Below, piece after piece: positions 1 through 7,944 of a stretch of DNA of 42,253 bases (positions are counted from its first letter, which is position 1; every line of letters starts with the position of its first letter). Source of the stretch: an uncultured Aquimarina sp. (GTDB taxonomy: Bacteria; Bacteroidota; Bacteroidia; Flavobacteriales; Flavobacteriaceae); assembly GCF_947500065.1 (NCBI RefSeq), contig NZ_CANMQT010000021.1:1-42253 (forward strand), given 5' to 3'. Both the position numbers and the translations under genes were made by a program. The notes beneath the pieces were generated by a model that had not been told where the DNA came from, ran no database searches, and saw nothing but the letters and a program-made list of their open reading frames with translations.

Positions 1-2
1 TA

Positions 3-1292
3 ACCGATGAAGCTGGTAATAGCATCAATGTTACTCAGATAATTACTATAGAGGATACAACTAATCCAACGGCTAGTAATCCGGCGTCAATTTCGGTGGA
101 ATGTGTGGGTGATGTACCCGCTGCGGATCCATCTGTTGTAATGAATGCATCGGATAACTGTACTGTAATACCTGTAGTTACTTTTGTAAATGATGATAGC
201 TCTGTTTCCGGTATCATAACCAGAACGTACAGTGTTACTGATGAGGTTGGTAATAGTATTTTAGTTACTCAAACTATAACAATAAACGACACAGAAGCGC
301 CAATTATAACATGTCCTGGGAATCAAATATTAACAGGAGGTTCTTTAATTCCTGATTATACTACTTTAATTACCATTACAGATAATTGCGATGCTTCTCC
401 AAATATTACCCAGAGCCCTGCCGCAGGAACAGCTTTTGTGGATGGAATGATAATACAGTTTATTGCTTCGGATTCTAGTGGTAATTTAGATGATTGCTCA
501 TTCGTAATAACCGCTTCATCAGATACAGAATCTCCAGTAATTGTTTGTACATCCGATCAAATTGTTCCTTGTAATGAGCAAACAGTTTTTGATTATTCAT
601 CTATCGTTATTGTTACAGATGATATGGATCCGAACCCAATAATAACACAAGTTCCAACTCCTGGAACTGAACTTATAGATGGAATGGTTGTGACGTTAAC
701 AGCTACTGATGTTAGTGGTAATAGTTCTGAATGTAGTTTTAGATTAGCTATTGATACAGTATCATTAGAAGCAGGAGACGATGAAGAAATTACAGAAGGA
801 GAAGAAGTACAATTAAATGCAGAAACTTCAGAATTGGGTAGTGTTATTTGGTCTCCTCAAACCGGTCTTACTGATACAACTATTTTCAATCCAATAGCAA
901 GTCCGGCAGAGACTACAACATACACAGTTATATTTACCAGTGATGATGGCTGTATTGCGGAAGATATGGTTACCGTATTTGTGGAACAACTACCTGAAGA
1001 TGAAACCAAATATGGCTTTTCTCCTGATGGAGATGGAATTAATGAGTTTTGGGAAATTGATGGTATCGAAAATTACCCTAACAATAAAGTCTCAATATTT
1101 AATCGTTGGGGGGATTTGGTTTTTGAGACTGAAGGTTATAATAATACTTCCCGAGTCTTTAATGGAATTGCTAACAGAAAGAGAAGTCTAGGGGCTGATA
1201 AACTTCCAGAAGGAACCTATTTCTTCGATATTAAAACTGAAGGCTCTAACGACTTAAAGAAATCAACCGGTTTCCTTGTTTTAAAACGCTAA
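3..1292 (+). CDS. T9SS type B secreted HYR-domain adhesin, 3' end (partial)
   Basis: The reading frame is open from the first bases, so the start lies upstream; 429 residues are visible. The segment carries repeated HYR/Ig-like modules: D-T-x-x-P boundaries near residues 19, 96 and 174, each with the SDxSGN or DEAGNS type strand and paired cysteines. A PKD/Ig-like stretch follows (about 255-325) ending in DDGC. The last ~95 residues (GFSPDGDGINEFWEIDGIE, then IFNRWGDLVFE, and a basic end FLVLKR) are the gliding-motility-associated C-terminal domain that serves as the type B sorting signal of the type IX secretion system. The protein is expected to cross the outer membrane and stay at the surface or be released; binding partner unknown. 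The PorP/SprF gene starts 3 bases after the stop, the usual pairing for type B cargo. Family call is firm, ligand is not known. Confidence 0.9.
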   Translation, partial: TDEAGNSINVTQIITIEDTTNPTASNPASISVECVGDVPAADPSVVMNASDNCTVIPVVTFVNDDSSVSGIITRTYSVTDEVGNSILVTQTITINDTEAPIITCPGNQILTGGSLIPDYTTLITITDNCDASPNITQSPAAGTAFVDGMIIQFIASDSSGNLDDCSFVITASSDTESPVIVCTSDQIVPCNEQTVFDYSSIVIVTDDMDPNPIITQVPTPGTELIDGMVVTLTATDVSGNSSECSFRLAIDTVSLEAGDDEEITEGEEVQLNAETSELGSVIWSPQTGLTDTTIFNPIASPAETTTYTVIFTSDDGCIAEDMVTVFVEQLPEDETKYGFSPDGDGINEFWEIDGIENYPNNKVSIFNRWGDLVFETEGYNNTSRVFNGIANRKRSLGADKLPEGTYFFDIKTEGSNDLKKSTGFLVLKR

Positions 1293-1295
1293 TTC

Positions 1296-2225
1296 ATGAA
1301 AAACATCTATATACCATTGATGGCTATTTTACTGTCGAATGGATTTTTATTACACAAAACCTATGGTCAGCAAACACCAGTTTTTGCAAATTATGATTAT
1401 AATGCGATATTAATTAATCCTGCTCATGCCGGTTTTTATCCAGATACGGATGTAACACTTACAAATAGAGGATATCTGAATCAAATTGATGGAAGCCCCA
1501 GAAATATAGGATTAACTTTTAATACACCATTGAATTCTCGAAAAGTTGGCTTAGGTGCTGGGTTTTCTAGTGATAAAATAGGAGTCACAACCGCTACAAG
1601 TTTATTTGCATCATATGCCTATAAAATTGTTTTCGATCGTTATTACAATCGTGCTAGGTGGTGGTCGCATAATCCTAATGTGTTGTCTTTTGGAATAACA
1701 GGAGGAGTTTTATTTTATAATGAAAATTTACAGGAATTAGGGATACAGAATGATCCTAATTTTGAGAATAATATTAATACTACTATCCCTACTATTGGAA
1801 TTGGAATTTTATATAATAGAGAACGTATTTATGTTGGATTTTCTGCATCTAATATTTTAGGAAACTCTTTGGCTTCTGATGATAATGTAAACCTTGATAA
1901 TCCATTGTATGCATATATGGGATATAGATTTTTCGCCACCCGTTTTCAGGAAGTAATGATTAAACCGAATGTTCTGATAAAATACGTTTCTGGAGCACCA
2001 ATTCAGACAGATCTTAATCTTACGGTAAACTATAAAAATAGAATTGAGGGAGGTGTAGGATATAGAACAAGTTCGTCAATAAACTTTCTGGCTGGTTTTT
2101 ATTTCTTTGATCACTGGAGGTTACTTTATAATTATAACCAAACATTACGGGGTACCCCTATTAATAATACACACGGAATTATTCTTAGTTACCGTTTTGG
2201 AGAAGGTTTTAATGATAAAGGATAG
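1296..2225 (+). CDS. PorP/SprF family type IX secretion system membrane protein
   Basis: This is a 309-residue protein of the PorP/SprF family, predicted outer-membrane beta-barrel proteins that support T9SS secretion of a neighbouring type B cargo such as SprB. A signal peptide is visible (MKNIYIPLMAILLSNGFLL, cleavage likely near TYGQQ), followed by the family opening QxPxFANYDYNAILINPAHAGF and alternating amphipathic strands with many Tyr/Gly/Asn up to the aromatic end ILSYRFGEGF. Length is normal for the family. It lies 3 bases behind the cargo adhesin, so the two are almost certainly co-transcribed and function as a pair. The ATG sits in an A-rich context without a Shine-Dalgarno, as is normal in this group. 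Confidence 0.93.
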   Translation: MKNIYIPLMAILLSNGFLLHKTYGQQTPVFANYDYNAILINPAHAGFYPDTDVTLTNRGYLNQIDGSPRNIGLTFNTPLNSRKVGLGAGFSSDKIGVTTATSLFASYAYKIVFDRYYNRARWWSHNPNVLSFGITGGVLFYNENLQELGIQNDPNFENNINTTIPTIGIGILYNRERIYVGFSASNILGNSLASDDNVNLDNPLYAYMGYRFFATRFQEVMIKPNVLIKYVSGAPIQTDLNLTVNYKNRIEGGVGYRTSSSINFLAGFYFFDHWRLLYNYNQTLRGTPINNTHGIILSYRFGEGFNDKG

Positions 2226-2237
2226 CTAAAAACAAAA

Positions 2238-2255
2238 ACATTTTATAAGATGTTC
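2238..2255 (+). terminator. Weak terminator-like hairpin between convergent genes
   Basis: An 18-base near-perfect palindrome (AACATTTTATAAGATGTT, one G-T pair) lies between the PorP/SprF stop and the end of the opposing response-regulator gene, followed by CTTTATT. It may terminate both transcripts, but the stem is AT-rich and the T-tract is poor. Confidence 0.4.
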
Positions 2256-2280
2256 TTTATTGTATGTTGGGAAAACGAAA

Positions 2281-2925
2281 TCATTCTTGTATATAATTCA
2301 TTTTCATCGCATACTTCGTTAGTCCGGCAAGATTTCTTACGCTAAGTTTGGCGATTAAATTCTTTCGGTAACTCTCAATTGTATGTTTGCTTAAGAATAG
2401 TTTGTCTGCAATTTCCTGAGTTGTGAATTCTTGTGCAATCAGTGTGATAACATCTATTTCTCTTTGAGTAAGTTTTACTTCTTCATTTTTCTTTTTAGAA
2501 AACTTATTTTCCATGTAGATATCCTTTATCTCACGAGAAAAGTATTTTTCTCCACCTAGTATGGTTTGTATTGCTTTAAGAAGTTCTTCTTTTTCAGCAT
2601 TTTTTGGTACATAACCGTCTACATCATGTTCGATAAGGTTATCGATCATATCGGGATTATTATGCATGCTAACTACTAGTGTTTTAATATTTGATTTTCT
2701 TTCTTTAACAATCTTATTTAGAGCAATACCATCCATTTCTGGCATGGTAATGTCTGTAATAATTAGATCGATTTTTTCATCTGGATTGATTTCTAGGTAC
2801 TTAGCAATGTGCTTCCCATTTTTGGCTGTTAATAGGATGTTATAATCATTCTCAGAATTGAGAATGCTTAGTAATCCATCCAAAAACATTTTGTGGTCAT
2901 CAACTATAATTAGGTTGTATTTCAT
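2281..2925 (-). CDS. LuxR/NarL-family response regulator
   Basis: A 214-residue two-component response regulator that should bind DNA when phosphorylated. The receiver domain (about 1-120) has the acidic pair D9/D10, the phospho-acceptor D58 (in IITDITMPEMDG), the switch Ser86 (VVSMH) and Lys108 (VPKNA). The C-terminal LuxR-type helix-turn-helix (about 148-210) reads LTQREIDVITLIAQEFTTQE, then IADKLFLSKHTIESYRKNL. The gene starts 26 bases inside the end of the histidine kinase gene, so the two are translationally coupled and form a cognate pair. Target genes are unknown; the adjacent cell-wall muramidase gene is a possible one. All phosphorelay residues are intact. Confidence 0.95.
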   Translation of the reverse strand: MKYNLIIVDDHKMFLDGLLSILNSENDYNILLTAKNGKHIAKYLEINPDEKIDLIITDITMPEMDGIALNKIVKERKSNIKTLVVSMHNNPDMIDNLIEHDVDGYVPKNAEKEELLKAIQTILGGEKYFSREIKDIYMENKFSKKKNEEVKLTQREIDVITLIAQEFTTQEIADKLFLSKHTIESYRKNLIAKLSVRNLAGLTKYAMKMNYIQE

Positions 2926-5113
2926 TTGTGGTTGTTGTTAAGTTGGTTATTTCTATATTGATAATAGTTCCTCTTTTTATTCTAGAATCAATATCTATAG
3001 TTCCTGAAATTTTGCTTAATCTACTTCTTATATTTCTAAATCCAATACCTTCTGCATTTTTATCTGCGTCAAAACCAATACCATCATCTTCGAATAAAAT
3101 ACCTAACTCATTGTCTACTAAATTAAGCTGAAGTTCGATAGAAGATGCTTTTGCGTGTTTAATGCTATTCGTAACAAGTTCCTGAATGATTTTAAAAGTT
3201 TCAATTTGTATGTTTTCTTCTAAAAGGTCGATTTCTTTTCTTGGAAAAGCGATAAAAGAAGTATTCAGGCTACTGACTCCACCAATATTGCTAAAATATT
3301 CTTCGAGCACATCACAAAAATTATTTTTGATGAATTTTTTAGGAATTAAGTTATGAGAGATATTACGAACTAATTCATACGTATCGTCTATTTGACTATT
3401 GATCCCTTTTAAAGCATCTTTATTTTTATTGTCAGAATCATTTAACTGAAGTTTTATAGCTGCTAAATTACCTCCAATACTGTCATGTAATTCCTGTGCA
3501 ATACGTTTTCTTTCTTTGTCTTGCCCTTCTACAGAAGCTTTGATAACCTTTAATTCCTGGTCTTTTAGCAAAGATGAAATTTTCTCTTCGTTTATTTCTT
3601 CTTGTTTTATGGTTAGTTCGCTTTGCGCCTTGATTTTTTGGTAATAGGTGATTAGCAAACCAATTACTGGAACTAAAAGTATTAAAAAGGAATATAAAAT
3701 TATATTCTTGAATCCCTTTTGTTTGGTTATTTCGTCTTGTCTAATTTTTAATTCTGCATCCTTTAGTTCTTGGTTTTTCTTTAAAATAATATTATCGTTT
3801 AATGTTTTTTCTGTTTGATTCTGAAAAGATAAAAGTTTATTTTCATTCTCCTTTTTTACAATTTCATTCTCCTTATGTTCAATTTCCTGTTCGAGCATTA
3901 GATTTCTGATGGCTTCTTCACGATTTGCTAATTCTAATCTTCTGTTGGTGTTTTCTACTTGTAAAAACTGTATTTCTTTCTCTTTTTGTAACGTTTTGTA
4001 TTCAACTTCTAGTTTGTTAATTTCTTTGTCTTTATCTAATGACCTTGTTGAGTCGATGATTTTATGATACTTTTCATAGTAACTTAATGCTTTTTTAAAA
4101 TTGTTTTGAGAAACCGCAATGTCTTTTAATCTATAGTGAATTTTTTCTTGTTCGTTTAGGAAACCTATCTTTTCGGCCTTATCTAAAGCTAAAAGCATTA
4201 TATCTTCGGCTTCGCTATACTTTTTTAAGTCATTTAACACTCGTCCTTTTTCTACACTACCTATAATTTCCATTCGATGGTACTTATTGGTTTTAGCTAT
4301 TTCTATTGCTTTATCAAAAGATAAAAGAGCTTTTTCTGGGTTGCCTAGTTTTTTATAAGTGATTGCTAAATTGATTGAAATAGTACCAATACAACTAGTT
4401 CTATTTGATTTTTTACATATTTCTTGGGCTTTTAGCAAATACTCAATTGTTTTATCGTAGTCCTCTCTATAGCCATATATATTGGCCATATTGACGTAGC
4501 ACCCATAAACCATTTCTTGATTGTCTTTGTATTCCTGGCATTTTTCTAAAAGATCTAATGCTTGCTCATATTCTCCTGTGGCTATATAGATATTTGCCAG
4601 ACTAAAAGAATTGACATAATAAATGCGTTTGTCATTGTACTTTAATGAAATATCAATTCCTTTTAAATGCCATTTTTTTGATTTCTCGTTGAGTCCAATT
4701 TTCCCATTGACTTGCCCTAAAGTATGATAGGCCAAACCATAAATGTTGTTTCTGATAGTATCATCTTCAAAATTACTCAGATCCAATATTTTTTTTGCAT
4801 AATATTTCGCCGAGTCAATCTGAGAGGTGTTCTTAAAGTATGAGCTTAGAATTAAACTTAGGTCAGCCTTAAATCTATCACTTTTACGCCCCTTTTTCTT
4901 AAACTGTTCATGAACTTTTTTATAAGCTTCTTCCCGCTTGCTGGGAGTATTAACTAAAGTTTGGATGTTTTTTATAATTTTTCTTTCACCTGTAGGGAAA
5001 TTTGAAGTCGATTTGTTATCTATTTGTGCGTTCATACCCAAAGAAGTAAATAACAATAAAAACACTACTGTGATTCTTAGAAGAGAAAGTGATATGTAAT
5101 TACTTGCTTTCAT
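2900..5113 (-). CDS. TPR-domain sensor histidine kinase (HisKA_3 / NarL-partner type)
   Basis: A 737-residue sensor kinase. I chose the ATG at 5113 (MKASNYISLSLLRITVVF) because it opens directly onto a signal peptide ending LGMNAQ, and because a promoter (-7 TACCTTTG at 5171-5178) lies inside the longer frame that starts at 5188. After the signal peptide come periplasmic tetratricopeptide repeats (about 60-350), a Glu/Lys-rich coiled coil (about 355-475), one membrane helix (about 480-505), a dimerisation/phosphoacceptor helix with RKRIAQELHDSIGG (His543), and a HATPase_c domain with an N-box at Asn649 (VTNSIKHA) and G-box DDGIGF (676-681). This is the usual Bacteroidota architecture for sensing a periplasmic or envelope cue; the ligand is unknown. 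It overlaps the response-regulator start by 26 bases. Confidence 0.93.
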   Translation of the reverse strand: MKASNYISLSLLRITVVFLLLFTSLGMNAQIDNKSTSNFPTGERKIIKNIQTLVNTPSKREEAYKKVHEQFKKKGRKSDRFKADLSLILSSYFKNTSQIDSAKYYAKKILDLSNFEDDTIRNNIYGLAYHTLGQVNGKIGLNEKSKKWHLKGIDISLKYNDKRIYYVNSFSLANIYIATGEYEQALDLLEKCQEYKDNQEMVYGCYVNMANIYGYREDYDKTIEYLLKAQEICKKSNRTSCIGTISINLAITYKKLGNPEKALLSFDKAIEIAKTNKYHRMEIIGSVEKGRVLNDLKKYSEAEDIMLLALDKAEKIGFLNEQEKIHYRLKDIAVSQNNFKKALSYYEKYHKIIDSTRSLDKDKEINKLEVEYKTLQKEKEIQFLQVENTNRRLELANREEAIRNLMLEQEIEHKENEIVKKENENKLLSFQNQTEKTLNDNIILKKNQELKDAELKIRQDEITKQKGFKNIILYSFLILLVPVIGLLITYYQKIKAQSELTIKQEEINEEKISSLLKDQELKVIKASVEGQDKERKRIAQELHDSIGGNLAAIKLQLNDSDNKNKDALKGINSQIDDTYELVRNISHNLIPKKFIKNNFCDVLEEYFSNIGGVSSLNTSFIAFPRKEIDLLEENIQIETFKIIQELVTNSIKHAKASSIELQLNLVDNELGILFEDDGIGFDADKNAEGIGFRNIRSRLSKISGTIDIDSRIKRGTIINIEITNLTTTTNEIQPNYS

Positions 5114-5170
5114 TGATTTTGGGATTCTCCTTGAGAGGTCACTATTAGATATAATAATTTTTTGAATAGT

Positions 5171-5198
5171 CAAAGGTATTAATTTCAATAATCATCAA
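5171..5198 (-). promoter_or_regulatory. Promoter of the histidine kinase-response regulator operon
   Basis: On the minus strand a perfect Bacteroidota -7 element TACCTTTG occupies 5171-5178, with TTG at 5196-5198, a 17-base spacer. Transcription should begin near 5164, about 50 bases before the ATG at 5113. This position argues against the upstream in-frame start at 5188. Confidence 0.65.
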
Positions 5199-5201
5199 TA
5201 T

Positions 5202-5215
5202 CCCTGAAAACAGGG
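5202..5215 (-). terminator. Short hairpin after the muramidase gene
   Basis: A 5-bp GC-rich stem (CCCTG/CAGGG on the plus strand, AAAA loop) sits 23 bases downstream of the NamZ-like stop and just upstream of the kinase promoter. There is no good T-tract, so termination is uncertain. Confidence 0.35.
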
Positions 5216-5237
5216 GTCTTTGTGTATCGATTTTGGG

Positions 5238-6593
5238 TTATTTATAGAGAAGGTATTGAGTTCTTATTTTTTTGAATTTTTGAAGATCTTTTATCCAAGT
5301 TTTTTTGATTTCACGAGCTGTGTATCCTTGTACTATCTGTTGTTGTAATTTTTTGGTTCCCGCATGTATTGTAAATGATTTAGTGTTAAAAAAACCTTCT
5401 TTGTTTGTAGAGTTATTATATGCATCAAGCAGCCATTGTAAGTTTATACTACTAAGCCTTTCACTTTTCCTTAGATCTTTTCCATAACACACCTCTCCTT
5501 TATGTTTAGGGTATTTAGATCCGAAATTGGGTTGCGGTGTATACGCAAAATCATATTGGTCGATTGGAAAATCTGGAGATCCAAAAATTTGAAATTGTTT
5601 TTCCGTACCACGACCAGCATTAATGGTTGTTCCTTCAAAAAAACCAAGACTTGGATAGAGATTTATGGATCTGTCATTTGGTAGATTGGGAGAAGGTCTT
5701 ATGGATAAACTATAATACGTTTGATGAGTGTAATTTTGAATAGGTATGATCTTAATCTCACATTTTAGATCATTTCCTAACCAACCTTCGCCATTTACCA
5801 TTTTAGCATATTCTCCAATAGTCATTCCATGAACTAGCGGAATCGGATGCATTCCTACAAAACTTGAATGTTCTGGTTCTAATGTTGGTCCGTCGATATA
5901 GTGACCATTAGGATTAGGACGATCTAATATTAGTAAAGGAATATCGTTTTCAGCACAAGCTTGCATTACATAATGAAGTGTAGAGATATAGGTGTAGAAT
6001 CGTGCTCCGACATCTTGAATGTCAAAAACCATTATTTCTATATCGGCAAGAGCTTCTGCAGAAGGTTTTTTATTTTTACCATGTAAAGAAACTATAGGTA
6101 ATCCTGTTTTAATATCTTTTCCATCAGCGATTAATTCTCCAGCATCAGCTTTGCCTCTAAAACCGTGTTCCGGTGCAAAAACTTTTTGAATCTTTATATT
6201 TCGGGATGATAGTGAATCTACTAGATGTGTATATTGTTCTAGATTAGTAGCAGAAATTCCTTCGGTTTGTAAAAGGGGTTTTATGTTAGGATACTTAAAA
6301 ATGACGGAAGTCTGGTTTCCAACAATTCCAACTTTCTTATCTTTTAGAATAGGTAGGTATAGTTCTGTTTGATTGGCTCCTACAATAATGGGTGCTAAAA
6401 CATCCAAAGAATCCTGTTTTTGATTTTCGGCGATGACACTTTTTTCGTTAATAATGGTGTTTTTATCATCAGAAACCGTCTGAGAAGATATTTCTGTTCC
6501 GCTTCCACAAGAAATACACAGTGTGAAAAAGAATAAAAACGTATTTTTGAACTTGCCTGCCAAATAGGTAGATGCATTTCTGATAAAAACCAT
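5238..6593 (-). CDS. namZ: NamZ-like exo-beta-N-acetylmuramidase (DUF1343) lipoprotein
   Basis: A 451-residue protein of the DUF1343/GH171 family; the characterised member NamZ removes terminal N-acetylmuramic acid from peptidoglycan fragments. An N-terminal hydrophobic stretch ending LCISC (Cys29) suggests a lipoprotein, probably acting in the periplasm on recovered or turned-over cell wall. Family motifs in order are VGIVGNQTSVI, FAPEHGFRGKADAGE (PEHGFRG at 141-147), DIQDVGARFYTY, LDRPNPNG, GMTIGEYAKMVNGEGWLG, PSPNLPN, and FFEGTTINAGRGTEKQF. An alternative TTG start at residue 11 (6563) would give a more compact signal peptide. Its start codon is only 8 bases from that of the divergent ABC permease. 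The kinase-regulator pair lies downstream on the same strand but has its own promoter. Family call firm; the substrate is inferred. Confidence 0.88.
   Translation of the reverse strand: MVFIRNASTYLAGKFKNTFLFFFTLCISCGSGTEISSQTVSDDKNTIINEKSVIAENQKQDSLDVLAPIIVGANQTELYLPILKDKKVGIVGNQTSVIFKYPNIKPLLQTEGISATNLEQYTHLVDSLSSRNIKIQKVFAPEHGFRGKADAGELIADGKDIKTGLPIVSLHGKNKKPSAEALADIEIMVFDIQDVGARFYTYISTLHYVMQACAENDIPLLILDRPNPNGHYIDGPTLEPEHSSFVGMHPIPLVHGMTIGEYAKMVNGEGWLGNDLKCEIKIIPIQNYTHQTYYSLSIRPSPNLPNDRSINLYPSLGFFEGTTINAGRGTEKQFQIFGSPDFPIDQYDFAYTPQPNFGSKYPKHKGEVCYGKDLRKSERLSSINLQWLLDAYNNSTNKEGFFNTKSFTIHAGTKKLQQQIVQGYTAREIKKTWIKDLQKFKKIRTQYLLYK
6542..6549 (+). promoter_or_regulatory. Candidate -7 element for the ABC permease, inside namZ
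   Basis: TATTTTTG matches TAnnTTTG exactly, 52 bases upstream of the TTG start of the permease and inside the 5' coding part of the divergent muramidase gene. No convincing TTTG element is seen at the usual distance upstream. Confidence 0.35.
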
Positions 6594-6601
6594 AAATAAC
6601 T

Positions 6602-7843
6602 TTGAATTTCGAATATTTTATTGCCAAACGCCTTATCAAAGGTAAGGAACATAAAAGTAGCATATCATCTGCAATTATAAAAATTGCCATTTTCGCCATT
6701 GCCATAGGAATGGTTATGATGCTGATAACGGTTGCTACCGGTATAGGACTACAACGTAAAATCAGAGAAAAAGTTGCCGCGTTTAATGGGCACGTTATAA
6801 TTACCAGTTACGATAATAATAACAGTGTAGAATCTTTGATCCCTATTAAGAAGGAGCAGCATTTTTATCCAAATTTCACAGATGTAGAAGGAATTAAACA
6901 TGTTCAAGGTTTTGCTACTAAAGGTGGTCTTATTAGGACAGAAAATGATTTTGAAGGGGTTGTAGTTAAGGGAATTGGGGATGACTATAATTGGTCTTAT
7001 TTTGAAGAATATTTAGTAGAAGGTAGGTTGCCGGATTTTACAGATCCAAGGAATAATCAGATATTAATATCAGCATATACTTCATCCAGATTAGGCTTAG
7101 GGATAGGAGATAAAGCGAATACTGTTTTTTTAAAGAAAAACTCTAGCTCTAAAATTCCTGCTAATATTCGAGCATTCGAAATAGTCGGGATCTATGATTC
7201 CGGTTTTCTCGAATTTGATGAGAAGTTTATTTTTGCAGATATACGGCATATTCAGAAAATGAATAAATGGAAAGAAGGCGAAGTAGGAGGTTTTGAGGTG
7301 TTTATTGATGATTTTGATAAAATAGATAAAAAAGGACAAGAGATTTATGAAAGTATTCCTTCTGATTTGGAATCTGTTACGATTGCTTTAAAATACGGTA
7401 GTATTTTTGAGTGGTTAAAACTCTTTGATCTTAATATAATAGGGATTATTAGTATTATCATATTAGTAGCTGGAATTAATATGATTACAGCATTACTTGT
7501 TCTGATTTTAGAAAGAACACCAATGATTGGAATTCTGAAATCATTAGGAACCAATGATTGGAGTATCAGAAAAATATTTTTGTACAATGCAGGTTATTTA
7601 ATTCTTATTGGTTTGTTTTGGGGGAATCTTATAGGTGTAGGTTTGTTATTTATTCAGAAACATTATGGTATTATTGGCCTCAACCCTGCTACTTATTATG
7701 TAAGTACAGCTCCAATTTATATAGACATAGGGTATATTATTCTGCTTAATATCGGAACCATGATTTTATGTGTGGTTATGTTGTTAATACCTTCTTATGT
7801 GATAGCCAAAATTTCACCTTCAAAAGCTATTAGATTTCAATAA
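6602..7843 (+). CDS. LolC/LolE-FtsX-family ABC transporter permease
   Basis: A 413-residue MacB/FtsX-type permease of the lipoprotein-releasing (LolC/E) kind. It begins at a TTG codon; a stop codon lies three codons upstream, and the N-terminus NFEYFIAKRLIKGK matches the family as I know it, so the TTG is the likely start. One membrane helix (about 24-46) is followed by a large periplasmic domain (about 50-270) and three more helices (about 278-300, 325-347, 370-395). The FtsX signature ERTPMIGILKSLGTNDWSIR lies after the second helix. Partner ATPase and second subunit are not in the window. It may move lipoproteins from the inner membrane toward the outer membrane; the exact substrate is inferred. 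Confidence 0.87.
   Translation: MNFEYFIAKRLIKGKEHKSSISSAIIKIAIFAIAIGMVMMLITVATGIGLQRKIREKVAAFNGHVIITSYDNNNSVESLIPIKKEQHFYPNFTDVEGIKHVQGFATKGGLIRTENDFEGVVVKGIGDDYNWSYFEEYLVEGRLPDFTDPRNNQILISAYTSSRLGLGIGDKANTVFLKKNSSSKIPANIRAFEIVGIYDSGFLEFDEKFIFADIRHIQKMNKWKEGEVGGFEVFIDDFDKIDKKGQEIYESIPSDLESVTIALKYGSIFEWLKLFDLNIIGIISIIILVAGINMITALLVLILERTPMIGILKSLGTNDWSIRKIFLYNAGYLILIGLFWGNLIGVGLLFIQKHYGIIGLNPATYYVSTAPIYIDIGYIILLNIGTMILCVVMLLIPSYVIAKISPSKAIRFQ
6637..6644 (-). promoter_or_regulatory. Candidate -7 element for namZ, inside the ABC permease gene
   Basis: On the minus strand TACCTTTG (plus-strand CAAAGGTA) is identical to the -7 element of the downstream kinase operon and sits 43 bases upstream of the namZ ATG, within the permease coding sequence. 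A matching -33 element is not obvious. Confidence 0.4.
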
Positions 7844-7887
7844 TATGAATTAGCGCATCTTCCTCTTACTTAATGAGTTTGTATTTG

Positions 7888-7895
7888 TATCTTTG
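7888..7895 (+). promoter_or_regulatory. -7 promoter element of the CBS-domain synthase gene
   Basis: TATCTTTG followed by CACC matches the Bacteroidota -7 consensus and is the same 12-base string as in front of rpsU. It lies 49 bases before the GTG start. No clear TTTG is found 18 bases upstream. Confidence 0.55.
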
Positions 7896-7944
7896 CACCG
7901 CATAAAAAACAAATAATAAGAGACTGTAATAAATTAGTAAACTA

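Noticed and set aside
6597..6604. TAACTTTG, an exact TAnnTTTG match overlapping the TTG start of the ABC permease
   Set aside because: Initiation from it would begin after the start codon, and no -33 element lies at the right distance; treated as chance.
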